Shown one piece after another: positions 26,842 to 36,135 of a DNA stretch of 64,000 nt. Position numbers and translations under genes: made by a program. Below the pieces are notes generated by a model. That model worked only from the letters and a program-made list of their open reading frames with translations, made no database searches and was not told where the DNA came from. Position 1 is the first letter of the stretch, and each line of letters opens with the position of its first letter. The stretch covers positions 62,001 through 126,000 of the forward strand of contig NZ_KB908294.1 of assembly GCF_000382425.1 (NCBI RefSeq). Direction: 5' to 3'. Source of the stretch: Empedobacter brevis NBRC 14943 = ATCC 43319. GTDB lineage: Bacteria > Bacteroidota > Bacteroidia > Flavobacteriales > Weeksellaceae.

Positions 26842-26875
26842 AATTAAAAATACTTAATCAGCCTGACTAAGTATT
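26842..26875 (-). terminator. Terminator of kdsA
   Basis: On the minus strand AATACTTAGTCA pairs with TGATTAAGTATT (one mismatch), followed by TTTTAATTTTTT, just before the hemN ATG. Confidence 0.6.
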
Positions 26876-26904
26876 ATTTAATAAATTTTATGTTTAAAGT
26901 TATT

Positions 26905-27714
26905 TTATAGAATTGCCTGACGAACTTTCACCAATTTAGTTAACAATCCTTCTAACAAATCTAATTGCAACATATTTGCTCCATCACTTTTTGCATTTTT
27001 AGGATCTGGATGTGTTTCAATAAAAATACCATCTGCCCCAACAGCAATACCAGCTTTTGCAATCGTTTCTATTAATTCCGGCTTTCCTCCTGTCACGCCC
27101 GATGCTTGATTGGGTTGTTGCAATGAATGCGTAATATCAAGAATAACCGGTGCATAATTTTGCATAACAGGAATTCCACGATAATCTACGACCAAATCGC
27201 CATAACCTAACATTGTACCACGTTCGATAATTGCTACATTATTATTTCCGGAATCTGTTACTTTTTCTACAGGAAATTTCATGGCCTCCGGAGAAAGAAA
27301 CTGTCCTTTTTTCAACGTTACATGTTTACCTGTTTTTGCAGCGGCAACGACTAAATCAGTTTGACGAACCAAAAAAGCAGGAATTTGCAAAACATCTACA
27401 TAAGCTGCAGCCATTTCTGCATGAAAAGGCTCATGAATATCCGTTGTTGTTGGAACATCAAAAGTCTCTCCTACTTTTTGAATAATTTTCAATGCTTCTT
27501 CATCACCAATTCCTGTAAAACTATCAATACGAGAACGGTTTGCTTTCTTAAAAGACCCTTTAAAAATATAAGGAATCTCCAATTTATCAGTAATATTAAC
27601 TACTTTTTCAGCAATTCTCAAAGCCATCTCTTCGTTCTCAATGGCGCATGGACCAGCAAGTAAAAAGAAGTTGGGCGAATCTTTGTGTTTTATCTTTGAT
27701 AAAGTTTCTATCAT
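26905..27714 (-). CDS. kdsA: 3-deoxy-8-phosphooctulonate (KDO8P) synthase
   Basis: The 269-residue aldolase-type enzyme joins PEP and arabinose 5-phosphate for the KDO of lipopolysaccharide. FFLLAGPCAIENEEMA (about 15-31), FKGSFKKANRSR, and TGGKPELIETIAKAG...GIFIETHPDP are present. The presence of KDO synthesis agrees with a Gram-negative outer membrane. Glycosyltransferases are encoded divergently next to it. Confidence 0.95.
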   Translation of the reverse strand: MIETLSKIKHKDSPNFFLLAGPCAIENEEMALRIAEKVVNITDKLEIPYIFKGSFKKANRSRIDSFTGIGDEEALKIIQKVGETFDVPTTTDIHEPFHAEMAAAYVDVLQIPAFLVRQTDLVVAAAKTGKHVTLKKGQFLSPEAMKFPVEKVTDSGNNNVAIIERGTMLGYGDLVVDYRGIPVMQNYAPVILDITHSLQQPNQASGVTGGKPELIETIAKAGIAVGADGIFIETHPDPKNAKSDGANMLQLDLLEGLLTKLVKVRQAIL

Positions 27715-27718
27715 TGTG

Positions 27719-27726
27719 CAAATTTA
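27719..27726 (-). promoter_or_regulatory. -7 box of kdsA, four bases from the ATG
   Basis: TAAATTTG on the minus strand ends four bases before the kdsA ATG, the same geometry as at pyrD; probable leaderless transcript. Confidence 0.45.
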
Positions 27727-27751
27727 CACAAAGTTATCGACTTATTTTTCA

Positions 27752-27759
27752 TAATTTTG
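27752..27759 (+). promoter_or_regulatory. -7 box for the small membrane protein/glycosyltransferase unit
   Basis: TAATTTTG lies 31 bases before the ATG at 27791, divergent from the kdsA promoter. Confidence 0.4.
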
Positions 27760-27790
27760 CCTATACTTTATCATTCTTATTTATCGTTTT

Positions 27791-28024
27791 ATGGATTTTT
27801 TATCTAACATTGGTATAGCTGATATTTTTGGCTATCTTGCTTCAGTCTTTATTGTACTAGCATTCTTTTTTTCAAAGATTACAATTATTCGTATTATCAA
27901 CGCAATTGGTTGTATATGTTTTGTAATTTATGCTGCTATGATTGAGGCTTGGCCAGTCCTTATTCCAAATGCTATTTTATTTTTAGTTCAAGCGTACTAC
28001 ATCGCTTTCAAACCTGGAAAATAA
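27791..28024 (+). CDS. Small membrane protein (YgjV/CBU_0592-like)
   Basis: The 77-residue product is nearly all hydrophobic, with three predicted helices; IFGYLASVFIVLAFFFSKI and RIINAIGCICFVIYA resemble the short YgjV-like membrane family. It starts a same-strand run with two glycosyltransferases (18-base gap). Role unknown. Confidence 0.7.
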   Translation: MDFLSNIGIADIFGYLASVFIVLAFFFSKITIIRIINAIGCICFVIYAAMIEAWPVLIPNAILFLVQAYYIAFKPGK

Positions 28025-28042
28025 TCTTAAAAAACCATAAAA

Positions 28043-29161
28043 TTGAAAATCCTATCTGCTGTACTAAATAATATTGAAACGGATCAAAGATTAGATAAAG
28101 TTTGCCATTCTTTATTAAAGTTTGGATACGATGTAGAATTGATTGGGGCGACTATAAATGGAAGACCAGAATTGAATAAACCATACAAGACATTTTTGAT
28201 GGAACAAAAAAATCAATCAACAATGAAAAAGTATGCAGAATTCAATTACAAATTATTTTTCACTTTGCTTAAAAAAGCTGATAAACAGACTATTTTATTA
28301 GCGAATGATTTGGATAGTTTACTTCCTTTTTATTTAGTGAGTAAAATAAAAAAAATTCCTTTAGTTTTTGATAGTCACGAAATTTATTCAGAATTACCAT
28401 CATTACACAATCGTCCTAAAACAAAAAAAATTTGGAAAATTTTAGAACGTTCTCTTATTCCAAAAATCAAGTATTTTTATACCGTAAGTGATGGATATGC
28501 CAATTGGTTTCGCAAAGAATATGGAGCTAATCCGGCTGTGATTAGAAATGTTCCCAACCGAACAAAACTTAACAATAAACAAGATTTTATTTTCTTCCGC
28601 TTACCCGAAAACCCAAACAATGACAAAATTTTATTGTATCAAGGTGTAATTAACATGAGTCGAGGAATTGACAAAATGATTAAAGCTTTTAAATACATCG
28701 ATAATTGTCAATTTTGGATTGCTGGCGAAGGGCCTAAAAAAACTGAATACGAACAATTAGTAAACGATTTAAACTTAACGAATCGTATACATTTTTTAGG
28801 AAATATTCCCCCAAAAACTTTAAAAACTATAACACCTTTAGCTGATGTAGGAATGAGTATGGAAGAAGATTTAGGATTAAGCTATCGCTATGCTCTACCG
28901 AATAAATTATTTGATTTTATTCAAGCTAGAGTGCCAATTCTAGCAACAAATTTGCCCGAAATAAAAAAAACTGTAGAAGAACATAAAGTTGGAAAAGTCA
29001 TTAAAAACCATGAACCAAAACATCTTGCTGAAAAACTACAAGAAATCTTAAACGAAGGGAAAAGAAGTTACCAGGAAAACCTTACAAATGCAGCAAACGA
29101 ACTTTGTTGGGAAAATGAAGAAAAAAAATTAAAAGAAATTTTTGATAAAGTCAATTCATAA
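28043..29161 (+). CDS. Glycosyltransferase, GT4-like (GT-B fold)
   Basis: The 372-residue protein has an N-terminal domain with FDSHEIYSELPSL (about 110-122) and a C-terminal GT4 domain with YQGVINMSRGIDKMIKAF (about 198-215), WIAGEGPKK, and NKLFDFIQARVPILATNLPEI (donor-binding region). The start is a TTG at 28043, because MKILSAVLNN fits the family and the next in-frame ATG would remove about 50 residues of the first domain. It joins the next gene by TAATG. Probably acts on surface polysaccharide or lipooligosaccharide. Confidence 0.83.
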   Translation: MKILSAVLNNIETDQRLDKVCHSLLKFGYDVELIGATINGRPELNKPYKTFLMEQKNQSTMKKYAEFNYKLFFTLLKKADKQTILLANDLDSLLPFYLVSKIKKIPLVFDSHEIYSELPSLHNRPKTKKIWKILERSLIPKIKYFYTVSDGYANWFRKEYGANPAVIRNVPNRTKLNNKQDFIFFRLPENPNNDKILLYQGVINMSRGIDKMIKAFKYIDNCQFWIAGEGPKKTEYEQLVNDLNLTNRIHFLGNIPPKTLKTITPLADVGMSMEEDLGLSYRYALPNKLFDFIQARVPILATNLPEIKKTVEEHKVGKVIKNHEPKHLAEKLQEILNEGKRSYQENLTNAANELCWENEEKKLKEIFDKVNS

Positions 29162-30051
29162 TGATAAGCATTTGTATTCCGATATATAATTTTGATATTA
29201 GACCTTTAGTTAGGGATTTATTATATCAAACTTCATTATTTAAAAATTTACCTATCGAAATTGTTTTGATTGATGACGCTTCTGATATAAACTTCCAAGA
29301 AATTAACCATGAATTAAAAAACTTTGTAAACTTCATTCAATTAGATCAAAATATTGGTCGTTCTAACATCAGAAACTTATTTCTAAAATATACAACTCAA
29401 CCTTATTTACTTTTTCTAGATTGCGATGGTTTGATTCATCACAACCCTAATTTTATTTCAAATTATTTAGAAAGTACGAATCAAAATTTAGATGTCGTTT
29501 GCGGAGGAAGAATTTATTCAGAAAAATGTCCTCATAAAAACGTTTCTCTCAATTGGAAATATGGCAATAAAGTAGAAAGTCCCGCCATTATTAGAAGTTT
29601 TATGTCGAATAATTTTTTAATTAAACGAAGAGTTTTTGAATTAATTTTATTTGACGAAACTATTCGATATTACGGACACGAAGACACCCTTTTCGGAATT
29701 GAATTAATCAAGAATAATATTCAAATTACTATTATTGACAACTCTGTTTTTAATGCACATTTAGAGAATAATAAAACTTATTTAGAAAAAAATATTTCAA
29801 GTCTGAAAAACTTAAACCAATTAATAAAGTCGAATAAAATTAAAGTTGAAGAATTTCAATACATCAAACTTTTAAACTTTTATCTTCAATTAGAAAAATA
29901 TCGATTAACATTTATTTATTCCAAATTTTATTCAGTTATTAAACAACATATTTATGCTAATTTACTTAGTCATAATCCAAATTTGACTTATTTTAATTTA
30001 TACAAACTTGGTGAATTCATACGTATAAAAAAAGAGTCTACAACTAAGTAA
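29161..30051 (+). CDS. Glycosyltransferase family 2 (GT-A fold)
   Basis: The 296-residue protein starts MISICIPIYNFD and has EIVLIDDASD (about 33-43), GRSNIRNLF, and a DxD-type LFLDCDGLI (about 90), followed by FMSNNFLIKRRVFE and YGHEDTLFGIELI (catalytic acid region near 178), typical of GT2 enzymes. It shares one base with the preceding stop codon (TAATG). Strongly AT-rich. It likely works with the GT4 protein on one glycan. Confidence 0.83.
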   Translation: MISICIPIYNFDIRPLVRDLLYQTSLFKNLPIEIVLIDDASDINFQEINHELKNFVNFIQLDQNIGRSNIRNLFLKYTTQPYLLFLDCDGLIHHNPNFISNYLESTNQNLDVVCGGRIYSEKCPHKNVSLNWKYGNKVESPAIIRSFMSNNFLIKRRVFELILFDETIRYYGHEDTLFGIELIKNNIQITIIDNSVFNAHLENNKTYLEKNISSLKNLNQLIKSNKIKVEEFQYIKLLNFYLQLEKYRLTFIYSKFYSVIKQHIYANLLSHNPNLTYFNLYKLGEFIRIKKESTTK

Positions 30052-30064
30052 ACTCTTTCTTTTA
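30030..30064. terminator. Terminator between GT2 gene and ftsE
   Basis: AAAGAGTCTAC pairs with GTAAACTCTTT (one mismatch), followed by CTTTT. The stem includes the GT2 stop codon. Confidence 0.6.
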
Positions 30065-30084
30065 AATTATATTGTGTAATTTTC

Positions 30085-30777
30085 TTATTCAGTAATTGCT
30101 TCTGCAACTTCAAATAATTTTCCGTCTTCACAACGCACTTTACGTGCAGGATAACGACGAATAATTTCGTAATCGTGTGTTGCCATCAAAACCGCACAGT
30201 TATTTTGTTTAGAAACCGACAACAATAAATCCATAATATCATTTGACGTTTCCGGATCTAAATTTCCTGTTGGCTCATCGGCTAAAATTAATTCAGGATG
30301 ATTCAACAAGGCACGAGCTATCGAAACACGCTGTTGCTCTCCTCCAGAAAGACGGAACGGCATCATTTTCTTTTTAGACAACATCCCTACCGAATCTAAA
30401 ACCTCATCAATACGTTTATCAATTGTCGATTTATCTTTCCAACCTGTTGCTTTTAAAACAAATGTCAAATTTTGTTCTACCGTACGATCTGTTAACAATT
30501 GGAAATCTTGGAAAACAATTCCTAAATGTCTTCTAAGATCCGGAATTTTACTTGTTTTTAATGATTTCAAATCCATTCCAACCACAGCACCTTGACCTGA
30601 TTGCAAAGGTAAATCACCATAAAGCACTTTCAATAAACTACTTTTTCCACTTCCTGTTTTTCCGATAAGATAAACAAATTCACCTTCGCTAAGTGTAAAA
30701 TTAACGTCCGATAATACTAAATGGTTTCTTTGATATATAGATGATTGACTTAACTCAATTACATTTTTAGCTTCCAT
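30085..30777 (-). CDS. ftsE: FtsE-like ABC transporter ATP-binding protein
   Basis: The 230-residue ATPase has Walker A GKTGSGKSS (about 36), FQDFQLLTDRTVEQNL (Q-loop), signature LSGGEQQR (about 140), and LILADEPTGNLDPETS (Walker B). FtsE with FtsX controls peptidoglycan hydrolases at division. The ATG at 30777 is preferred; an upstream in-frame start would add 19 residues that do not fit the family. No ftsX is seen here. It lies downstream of rpmH with a hairpin between. Confidence 0.85.
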   Translation of the reverse strand: MEAKNVIELSQSSIYQRNHLVLSDVNFTLSEGEFVYLIGKTGSGKSSLLKVLYGDLPLQSGQGAVVGMDLKSLKTSKIPDLRRHLGIVFQDFQLLTDRTVEQNLTFVLKATGWKDKSTIDKRIDEVLDSVGMLSKKKMMPFRLSGGEQQRVSIARALLNHPELILADEPTGNLDPETSNDIMDLLLSVSKQNNCAVLMATHDYEIIRRYPARKVRCEDGKLFEVAEAITE

Positions 30778-30802
30778 ACTTTCTACAGTCTTTAAAACAA
30801 AT

Positions 30803-30846
30803 GTAAAAAAAAAGCTTGAAAGAACGACCTTCAAGCTTATTTTTTA
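30803..30846. terminator. Terminator downstream of rpmH
   Basis: AAGCTTGAA (30812-30820) pairs with TTCAAGCTT (30830-30838), with long A/T runs on both flanks. Confidence 0.75.
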
Positions 30847-30859
30847 TGAATTGTAGCGA

Positions 30860-31018
30860 TTATCTTTTAGCTCTTACTTCACTAACAGTTAATGCTTTTC
30901 TTCCTTTCTTTCTACGAGCAGCTAATACTTTGCGCCCGTTTTTAGAAGCCATACGCTCACGGAATCCGTGTTTGTTTCTTTTTTTTCTGTTACTTGGTTG
31001 AAATGTTCTCTTACTCAT
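30860..31018 (-). CDS. rpmH: 50S ribosomal protein L34
   Basis: This short gene encodes 52 residues: [20 protein letters not shown], then [20 protein letters not shown] and a [12 protein letters not shown] tail. The [21 protein letters not shown] pattern is diagnostic for L34. A promoter with -7 TATATTTG and -33 TTG lies 37-65 bases upstream. dnaA and rnpA, its neighbours in many bacteria, are absent; rnpB is 19 kb away. Confidence 0.97.
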   Translation of the reverse strand: MSKRTFQPSNRKKRNKHGFRERMASKNGRKVLAARRKKGRKALTVSEVRAKR

Positions 31019-31054
31019 CTTTACTAAGTTCTAATCCATTACTCGAATGGGTTG

Positions 31055-31083
31055 CAAATATACAGTTAATATTATTAATTCAA
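31055..31083 (-). promoter_or_regulatory. Promoter of rpmH
   Basis: Minus-strand -33 TTG (31081-31083) and -7 TATATTTG (31055-31062), 18 bases apart. Confidence 0.6.
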
Positions 31084-31097
31084 AAATCAAATTGATA

Positions 31098-31174
31098 GAA
31101 AATTACAAAAAAAGCTGAATTAATAGTAAACCGCGTTCCGTTCTACACTTTGTAATTTTCGAAGTGCAAATATA
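31098..31174 (-). ncRNA. Candidate small RNA or structured leader upstream of rpmH
   Basis: A minus-strand TATATTTG box (31167-31174) is followed six bases later by GAAAATTACAAA, whose perfect complement TTTGTAATTTTC lies 39 bases further along the transcript, directly after TTCAGCTTTT. The loop contains a GC-richer GAACGGAACGCGG segment. No known RNA family is recognised. It could also be a long leader of rpmH from a second promoter. Confidence 0.3.
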
Positions 31175-31381
31175 AAAACTTTTTTTTGTTAAGCAAACGA
31201 AAATTAAAACAATAACATTTAAATTTTATCAACATTTTTATACTTCCATAAGAAGAAATTTATTTTTAGAATGATTTAAAAAGTTTCCTTAAAACTTTCA
31301 TAAAACATCAAATATCTTCTCTTTATCAGTCTTTTTTTAGCTTAAAATTCGTATATTAGCCACCTTATATATCAAAACAAT

Positions 31382-33955
31382 ATGACTGAAGGAGAAAGAC
31401 TAATCCCAATTAATATTGAGGATGAAATGAAATCCGCTTACATCGATTATTCGATGTCGGTAATCGTATCTCGTGCGCTTCCGGATGTGCGTGATGGTTT
31501 AAAACCCGTACACCGTAGAGTATTATTCGGAATGTATGAATTAGGTGTTTTTTCTAACCGTTCTTACAAAAAGTCGGCACGTATTGTAGGAGAAGTTTTA
31601 GGTAAATTTCACCCACACGGCGACAGTTCTGTTTACGACACAATGGTACGTATGGCGCAACCTTGGTCTTTACGCTACTTATTAGTTGACGGACAAGGTA
31701 ACTATGGTTCTGTAGATGGAGATCCACCTGCTGCAATGCGTTATACTGAAGCTAGACTTCAAAAAATCTCAGACGAATTATTAGCTGATTTAGATAAAGA
31801 GACGGTTGACTTTCAATTAAATTTTGACGATACTATCCAAGAACCTACTGTATTACCTACACGTGTCCCTAACCTATTGGTAAACGGTGCATCTGGTATC
31901 GCTGTTGGTATGGCAACAAATATGGCTCCTCACAACTTAACAGAAGTAATTGACGGAACTGTAGCTTACATTGATAATCGTGAGATTACAATTGATGAGT
32001 TAACACAACACATCAAAGCACCGGATTTCCCAACAGGAGGTACAATATATGGTTATGATGGTGTAAAACAAGCTTTCGAGACCGGACGTGGGCGTGTTGT
32101 CCTACGTGCTAAAACAAACTTCGAAGAAGTACATGGTCGCGACTGTATTATTGCAACAGAAATCCCTTACCAGGTTAACAAGGCTGACATGATTGCAAAA
32201 ACTGCAGAATTAGTAAAAGATGGTAAATTAGATGGTATTTCTGAGATTCGTGACGAATCTGACCGTAAAGGTATGCGCATTGTGTATGTCTTAAAAATGG
32301 ATGCAGTCCCTAATGTTGTTTTAAACAAATTATTTAAATATACTCAATTACAATCTTCTTTTAGTGTCAATAATATTGCATTGGTTAATGGTCGACCAGA
32401 GCAATTGAACTTGAAAGATATGATTTATCATTTCGTAGAACATCGTCATGAAGTGATTGTTCGCCGTACGGAATATGAATTGAGAAAAGCACAAGAAAGA
32501 GCACATATCTTAGAAGGTTACATGAAAGTAATCGGAACGCAAGATGACCTTGATCGTGCCATTAGAATTATTCGTGAATCTGCAACTCCGGAAGATGCTC
32601 GTTCAGGGTTAATGGTAGCTTTCGAGTTATCTGAAATCCAAGCACGTGCAATCTTAGATTTACGTTTACGTACATTAACAGGTCTTGAGATTGACAAAAT
32701 TCGTGAAGAGTACGATGAAATCATGAAAATGATTAACCATTTGAAAGATATTTTAGCAAACGAGGATTTACGTATGCAAATTATCAAAGATGAGTTATTG
32801 GAAGTTCGTAAAAAATATGGTGACGAACGTCGTACTGATATCGATTATGCTGGTGGTGATTTAAATATTGAAGATTTAATCCCAGATGAAAAAGTTGTTT
32901 TAACGATTTCTCATATGGGATACATTAAGCGTACACCACTTACAGAGTACCGTAAACAATCTCGAGGTGGAGTTGGTAACAGAGCTGCTACAACACGTGA
33001 TGAAGATTTCTTAGAATACATGGTTTCGGCATCTAATCACCAATACATGTTGTTCTTTACAGAAAAAGGAAAATGTTATTGGATGCGTGTGTACGAAATC
33101 CCGGAAGGTTCTAAAACATCAAAAGGTCGTGCCATTCAGAACTTGATCAACATCGAACCAGATGATAAAGTAAAAGCTTATATCCGTACCCATGATTTAA
33201 TGGACGAAGAATACGTAAATAATCACTACGTAATTATGGTAACTAAAAATGGTATCATTAAAAAAACATCTTTAGAAGCTTATTCTCGCCCGCGTACAAA
33301 CGGAATCAATGCTATCACAGTTCGTGAAGGCGATACATTATTAGAAGCTTTATTAACAGATGGTAAATCTCAAATTATGATTGCTTCTCGCTATGGTAAG
33401 GCTATTCGTTTTGAAGATGAAAAAGTTCGTCCAATGGGACGTACAGCTTCAGGGGTTCGTGGTATCAACTTAGGTGATGCAGCAGACAATGAAGTAATCG
33501 GAATGATTGTTGTTTCTGATATGGAAAAAGAAACCGTTTTAGTTGTTTCTGAACAAGGTTACGGAAAACGTTCTTCTATTGAAGATTATCGTGAGACAAA
33601 TCGTGGTGGTAAAGGTGTCACAACCTTGAATATTACTGATAAAACAGGAAAATTAATCGCTATAGAAGCTGTAACAGATGAAGATGATTTAATGATTATC
33701 AACAAATCTGGTGTTGCGATTAGAACCGGTTTAGATGAAATTCGTGTGATGGGTCGTGCAACACAAGGTGTTCGATTAATCAACTTGAAAAAGAACGACG
33801 AAATTGCAGCAATTGCAAAAGTAGAAGTGGAAGAAGAGTTGGAAGATGAAGTGGAACTTGATGAAAACGGAAATCCAATTGTTGTAGAAGATTCAAACGA
33901 AAACAACGAAACTCAAGCAGAAGAAACAACTGCTGAGAATCCAAATAATGAATAA
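31382..33955 (+). CDS. gyrA: DNA gyrase subunit A
   Basis: The 857-residue subunit cuts and rejoins DNA during supercoiling. [17 protein letters not shown], quinolone region [18 protein letters not shown] (with Ser and Asp at the E. coli 83 and 87 positions), and [10 protein letters not shown] with the catalytic Tyr are present, then a six-blade C-terminal domain from about residue 510 and an acidic tail. At the usual GyrA-box place the sequence is QSRGGVG (about 526) instead of QRRGGKG, while NRGGKGV occurs near 740. The next gene starts four bases after the stop. Confidence 0.96.
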   Translation: MTEGERLIPINIEDEMKSAYIDYSMSVIVSRALPDVRDGLKPVHRRVLFGMYELGVFSNRSYKKSARIVGEVLGKFHPHGDSSVYDTMVRMAQPWSLRYLLVDGQGNYGSVDGDPPAAMRYTEARLQKISDELLADLDKETVDFQLNFDDTIQEPTVLPTRVPNLLVNGASGIAVGMATNMAPHNLTEVIDGTVAYIDNREITIDELTQHIKAPDFPTGGTIYGYDGVKQAFETGRGRVVLRAKTNFEEVHGRDCIIATEIPYQVNKADMIAKTAELVKDGKLDGISEIRDESDRKGMRIVYVLKMDAVPNVVLNKLFKYTQLQSSFSVNNIALVNGRPEQLNLKDMIYHFVEHRHEVIVRRTEYELRKAQERAHILEGYMKVIGTQDDLDRAIRIIRESATPEDARSGLMVAFELSEIQARAILDLRLRTLTGLEIDKIREEYDEIMKMINHLKDILANEDLRMQIIKDELLEVRKKYGDERRTDIDYAGGDLNIEDLIPDEKVVLTISHMGYIKRTPLTEYRKQSRGGVGNRAATTRDEDFLEYMVSASNHQYMLFFTEKGKCYWMRVYEIPEGSKTSKGRAIQNLINIEPDDKVKAYIRTHDLMDEEYVNNHYVIMVTKNGIIKKTSLEAYSRPRTNGINAITVREGDTLLEALLTDGKSQIMIASRYGKAIRFEDEKVRPMGRTASGVRGINLGDAADNEVIGMIVVSDMEKETVLVVSEQGYGKRSSIEDYRETNRGGKGVTTLNITDKTGKLIAIEAVTDEDDLMIINKSGVAIRTGLDEIRVMGRATQGVRLINLKKNDEIAAIAKVEVEEELEDEVELDENGNPIVVEDSNENNETQAEETTAENPNNE

Positions 33956-33958
33956 TCA

Positions 33959-35155
33959 ATGAAAAAATTATTATTTAGTTTAGGTTTAGTTTTAGCAATG
34001 TCAACATCATTTGCTCAAACTAGTGCAGAAGAATTAACAACAGAACCTACAGTTTTAGCTGAAAAATATAATAAATCAGCAAAAGAAAACTTAGCAAAAG
34101 GTGATGTAACAAAAGCAAGTCAGGATTTAGCAAAACTATCTAAATACGAAAATGGTAAAGTTTGGCAAGTCAAAAATAAAGACACTAAAAAAGACGAATT
34201 TTATTATTCTCAAGCTGATTTAGACAAAGCTACAGCTAACGGGAATTATGCAAAAGCAAAAGAAATTGCCTTACAACCAAAATATGGTTTTTTATTGCAA
34301 TCTGAGGTGTCTAATTTAGCTAACAAAGAATTAGATGCAGCAAATAAAGCAATGGATGCTAAACAGTTTACTGAAGCAGGAGCTAAATTCTTAAATGTTT
34401 ACAATTTAGTAGAAGCTTTAGGAACAAAAGAAGACATCTACAAATACCAAGCTGCCATCTGTTTTTACAACGCAAATGATTATGATAAATCGTTAGCTAT
34501 TTTAAAAGATTTAGCTGCAAAAGGATTTACAGGTAAATCTGCGAATCAAACAAAAGATTACAACCGTGATATGTATGTTTTAGCATTAAATGGCTTATAC
34601 AATGCTAAAAAATATGATGCGATTGTAGAAGAAGCGATTGCTAAATATCCTACAGATGCTGACATCAATAACATTGCAACAGGTATTTATCAAGTTTCTG
34701 GAAATGCAGATAAAATGCGTCAACGTATTGAAGAAGCAATTAAAATCAGCCCGAACGATGCACAAAACTACTATAATCTAGGCGTTTTATATTTAGATGA
34801 TACTTCTAAAGTTGAAGAATCTAAAAATATGTTCAAAAAGGCAATTGAATTAAATCCTAAACATTTTGAATCTTACAACAATTTAGTTTTAGCTGTTTTA
34901 CAGCCAGACAAAGGAATTGTTGAAACAATGAACAATAATTTGGGTACGTCTAAAAAAGAAAAAGAAATTTACAATGCAAACGAAGCAAAACGTAAAGCTT
35001 TGTTTACAGAGGCCGTTCCTTATCTTGAAAAAATGTATGAAATTCAACCTGAAAACCGTCAGGTTATTCGTAACTTAATTCAAGCTTACAAAACATTAGG
35101 AAACGATCAAAAAGAAACTTTCTATCGTGACGCAGAGAAAAAATTAGCAAAATAA
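33959..35155 (+). CDS. Secreted tetratricopeptide-repeat protein
   Basis: The 398-residue protein has a signal peptide (ending near TSFAQ, residue 20) and a long helical part with TPR-like units, clearest at AQNYYNLGVLYLDDTSKVEESKNMFKKAIELNPKHFESYNNL (about 270-311). Such proteins scaffold envelope complexes; no specific partner is evident. Only three bases separate it from gyrA, so it is probably read from the gyrA transcript. The perfect palindromic hairpin at 35161-35210 follows. Confidence 0.83.
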   Translation: MKKLLFSLGLVLAMSTSFAQTSAEELTTEPTVLAEKYNKSAKENLAKGDVTKASQDLAKLSKYENGKVWQVKNKDTKKDEFYYSQADLDKATANGNYAKAKEIALQPKYGFLLQSEVSNLANKELDAANKAMDAKQFTEAGAKFLNVYNLVEALGTKEDIYKYQAAICFYNANDYDKSLAILKDLAAKGFTGKSANQTKDYNRDMYVLALNGLYNAKKYDAIVEEAIAKYPTDADINNIATGIYQVSGNADKMRQRIEEAIKISPNDAQNYYNLGVLYLDDTSKVEESKNMFKKAIELNPKHFESYNNLVLAVLQPDKGIVETMNNNLGTSKKEKEIYNANEAKRKALFTEAVPYLEKMYEIQPENRQVIRNLIQAYKTLGNDQKETFYRDAEKKLAK

Positions 35156-35160
35156 TAATT

Positions 35161-35210
35161 TTCAATCATAAAAAAAGGACTTCAATTGAAGTCCTTTTTT
35201 TATGATTGAA
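35161..35210. terminator. Perfect 50-bp palindrome serving as bidirectional terminator
   Basis: The two 25-base halves are exact reverse complements with no spacer: outer arm TTCAATCATA, seven A, core GGACTTCAA and the mirror. It lies between the convergent TPR gene and surE. Confidence 0.9.
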
Positions 35211-35250
35211 ATTCTTCAGAATAACATTATCTACAAATTATAGCTTCGTC

Positions 35251-36015
35251 TTACAAGTCCCAATTTCTTAAATCCGGTAAAAAATGATGAGCTGTCAAAT
35301 CATAACGAACAGGCACAACTGAAATATAACCTTCCTCCAAAGCTTTTTCATCTGTATCATCTCCTTTATCAAGATTCTTAAACTCTCCACTCATCCAATA
35401 ATAGATTCTGCCTCTGGGATCTTCACGCTTGTCAAATTTCTCTTCCCATTTTGCATCCGCCTGACGACAAACTTTAATTCCTTTTATTTCGTGTTCTTTT
35501 AGTTTTGGGATATTCACATTCAACACAACACCTTTTGGCAAATCATGTTCAAGAACTTGAGAAATAATTGTCTTGATAAACTTTTCTCCGGCCTTAAAAT
35601 CTGCATTGTATGCAAAATCACAAAGTGAAAATCCAATTGCAGGAATCCCTTCAATCCCTGCTTCTACCGCAGCAGACATCGTTCCTGAATAAATAACATT
35701 CACCGAAGAGTTTGACCCATGATTTATTCCCGAAATACATAGATCCGGTTTACGTGGTAAAATTTGTGAAACAGCTAATTTCACACAATCCACAGGTGTT
35801 CCTGAACACGCATATTCTTTTACTTCTTCATCAACTTCAATTTCATCACAGAACAATGTCGAATTTATAGTTACAGCATGTCCCATTCCACTTTGCGGAC
35901 TATCTGGCGCTACAACATATACTTCTCCAAATTCTTTAGCAATTTCTATTAATGCTCTTATTCCTGGCGCAGTTACTCCATCATCATTTGTAACTAAAAT
36001 TAGCGGTCTTTCCAT
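35251..36015 (-). CDS. surE: 5'/3'-nucleotidase SurE
   Basis: The 254-residue phosphatase acts on nucleoside monophosphates. LVTNDDGVTAPGI (residues 7-19, metal-binding Asp pair), VVAPDSPQSGMGHA (about 34), SGTPVDCVKLA, and SGINHGSNSSVNVIYSGT (about 95-112) are characteristic. Length is normal. A TACATTTG box lies 32 bases upstream. Confidence 0.95.
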   Translation of the reverse strand: MERPLILVTNDDGVTAPGIRALIEIAKEFGEVYVVAPDSPQSGMGHAVTINSTLFCDEIEVDEEVKEYACSGTPVDCVKLAVSQILPRKPDLCISGINHGSNSSVNVIYSGTMSAAVEAGIEGIPAIGFSLCDFAYNADFKAGEKFIKTIISQVLEHDLPKGVVLNVNIPKLKEHEIKGIKVCRQADAKWEEKFDKREDPRGRIYYWMSGEFKNLDKGDDTDEKALEEGYISVVPVRYDLTAHHFLPDLRNWDL

Positions 36016-36047
36016 ATTTTATGCTTACTTTTATTCATCATTTTTTG

Positions 36048-36093
36048 CAAATGTAAAAAACTTCCTTCTAATTTCTTTTTTGTTTTATATTTG
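36048..36093. promoter_or_regulatory. Divergent promoters of surE and the tail-specific protease
   Basis: Minus-strand TACATTTG (36048-36055) and plus-strand TATATTTG (36086-36093) face outward, 30 bases apart. Confidence 0.45.
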
Positions 36094-36135
36094 AAGGACC
36101 CTTTAAATTATTAATTTATATAATACCAGCGCAAT

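Larger units (their letters stand above)
31019..31381. other. Intergenic region between rpmH and gyrA
   Basis: This 363-base divergent region contains the rpmH promoter (31055-31083), a second minus-strand TATATTTG box (31167-31174), and a perfect 12-bp inverted repeat (31098-31109 and 31149-31160). A gyrA promoter must lie in the right part; TATATTAG near 31351 is the best candidate. The rest is AT-rich without visible structure. Confidence 0.6.

Noticed and set aside
31610-31680. Quinolone-resistance changes in GyrA
   Set aside because: Ser and Asp occupy the two main resistance positions, as in susceptible enzymes.
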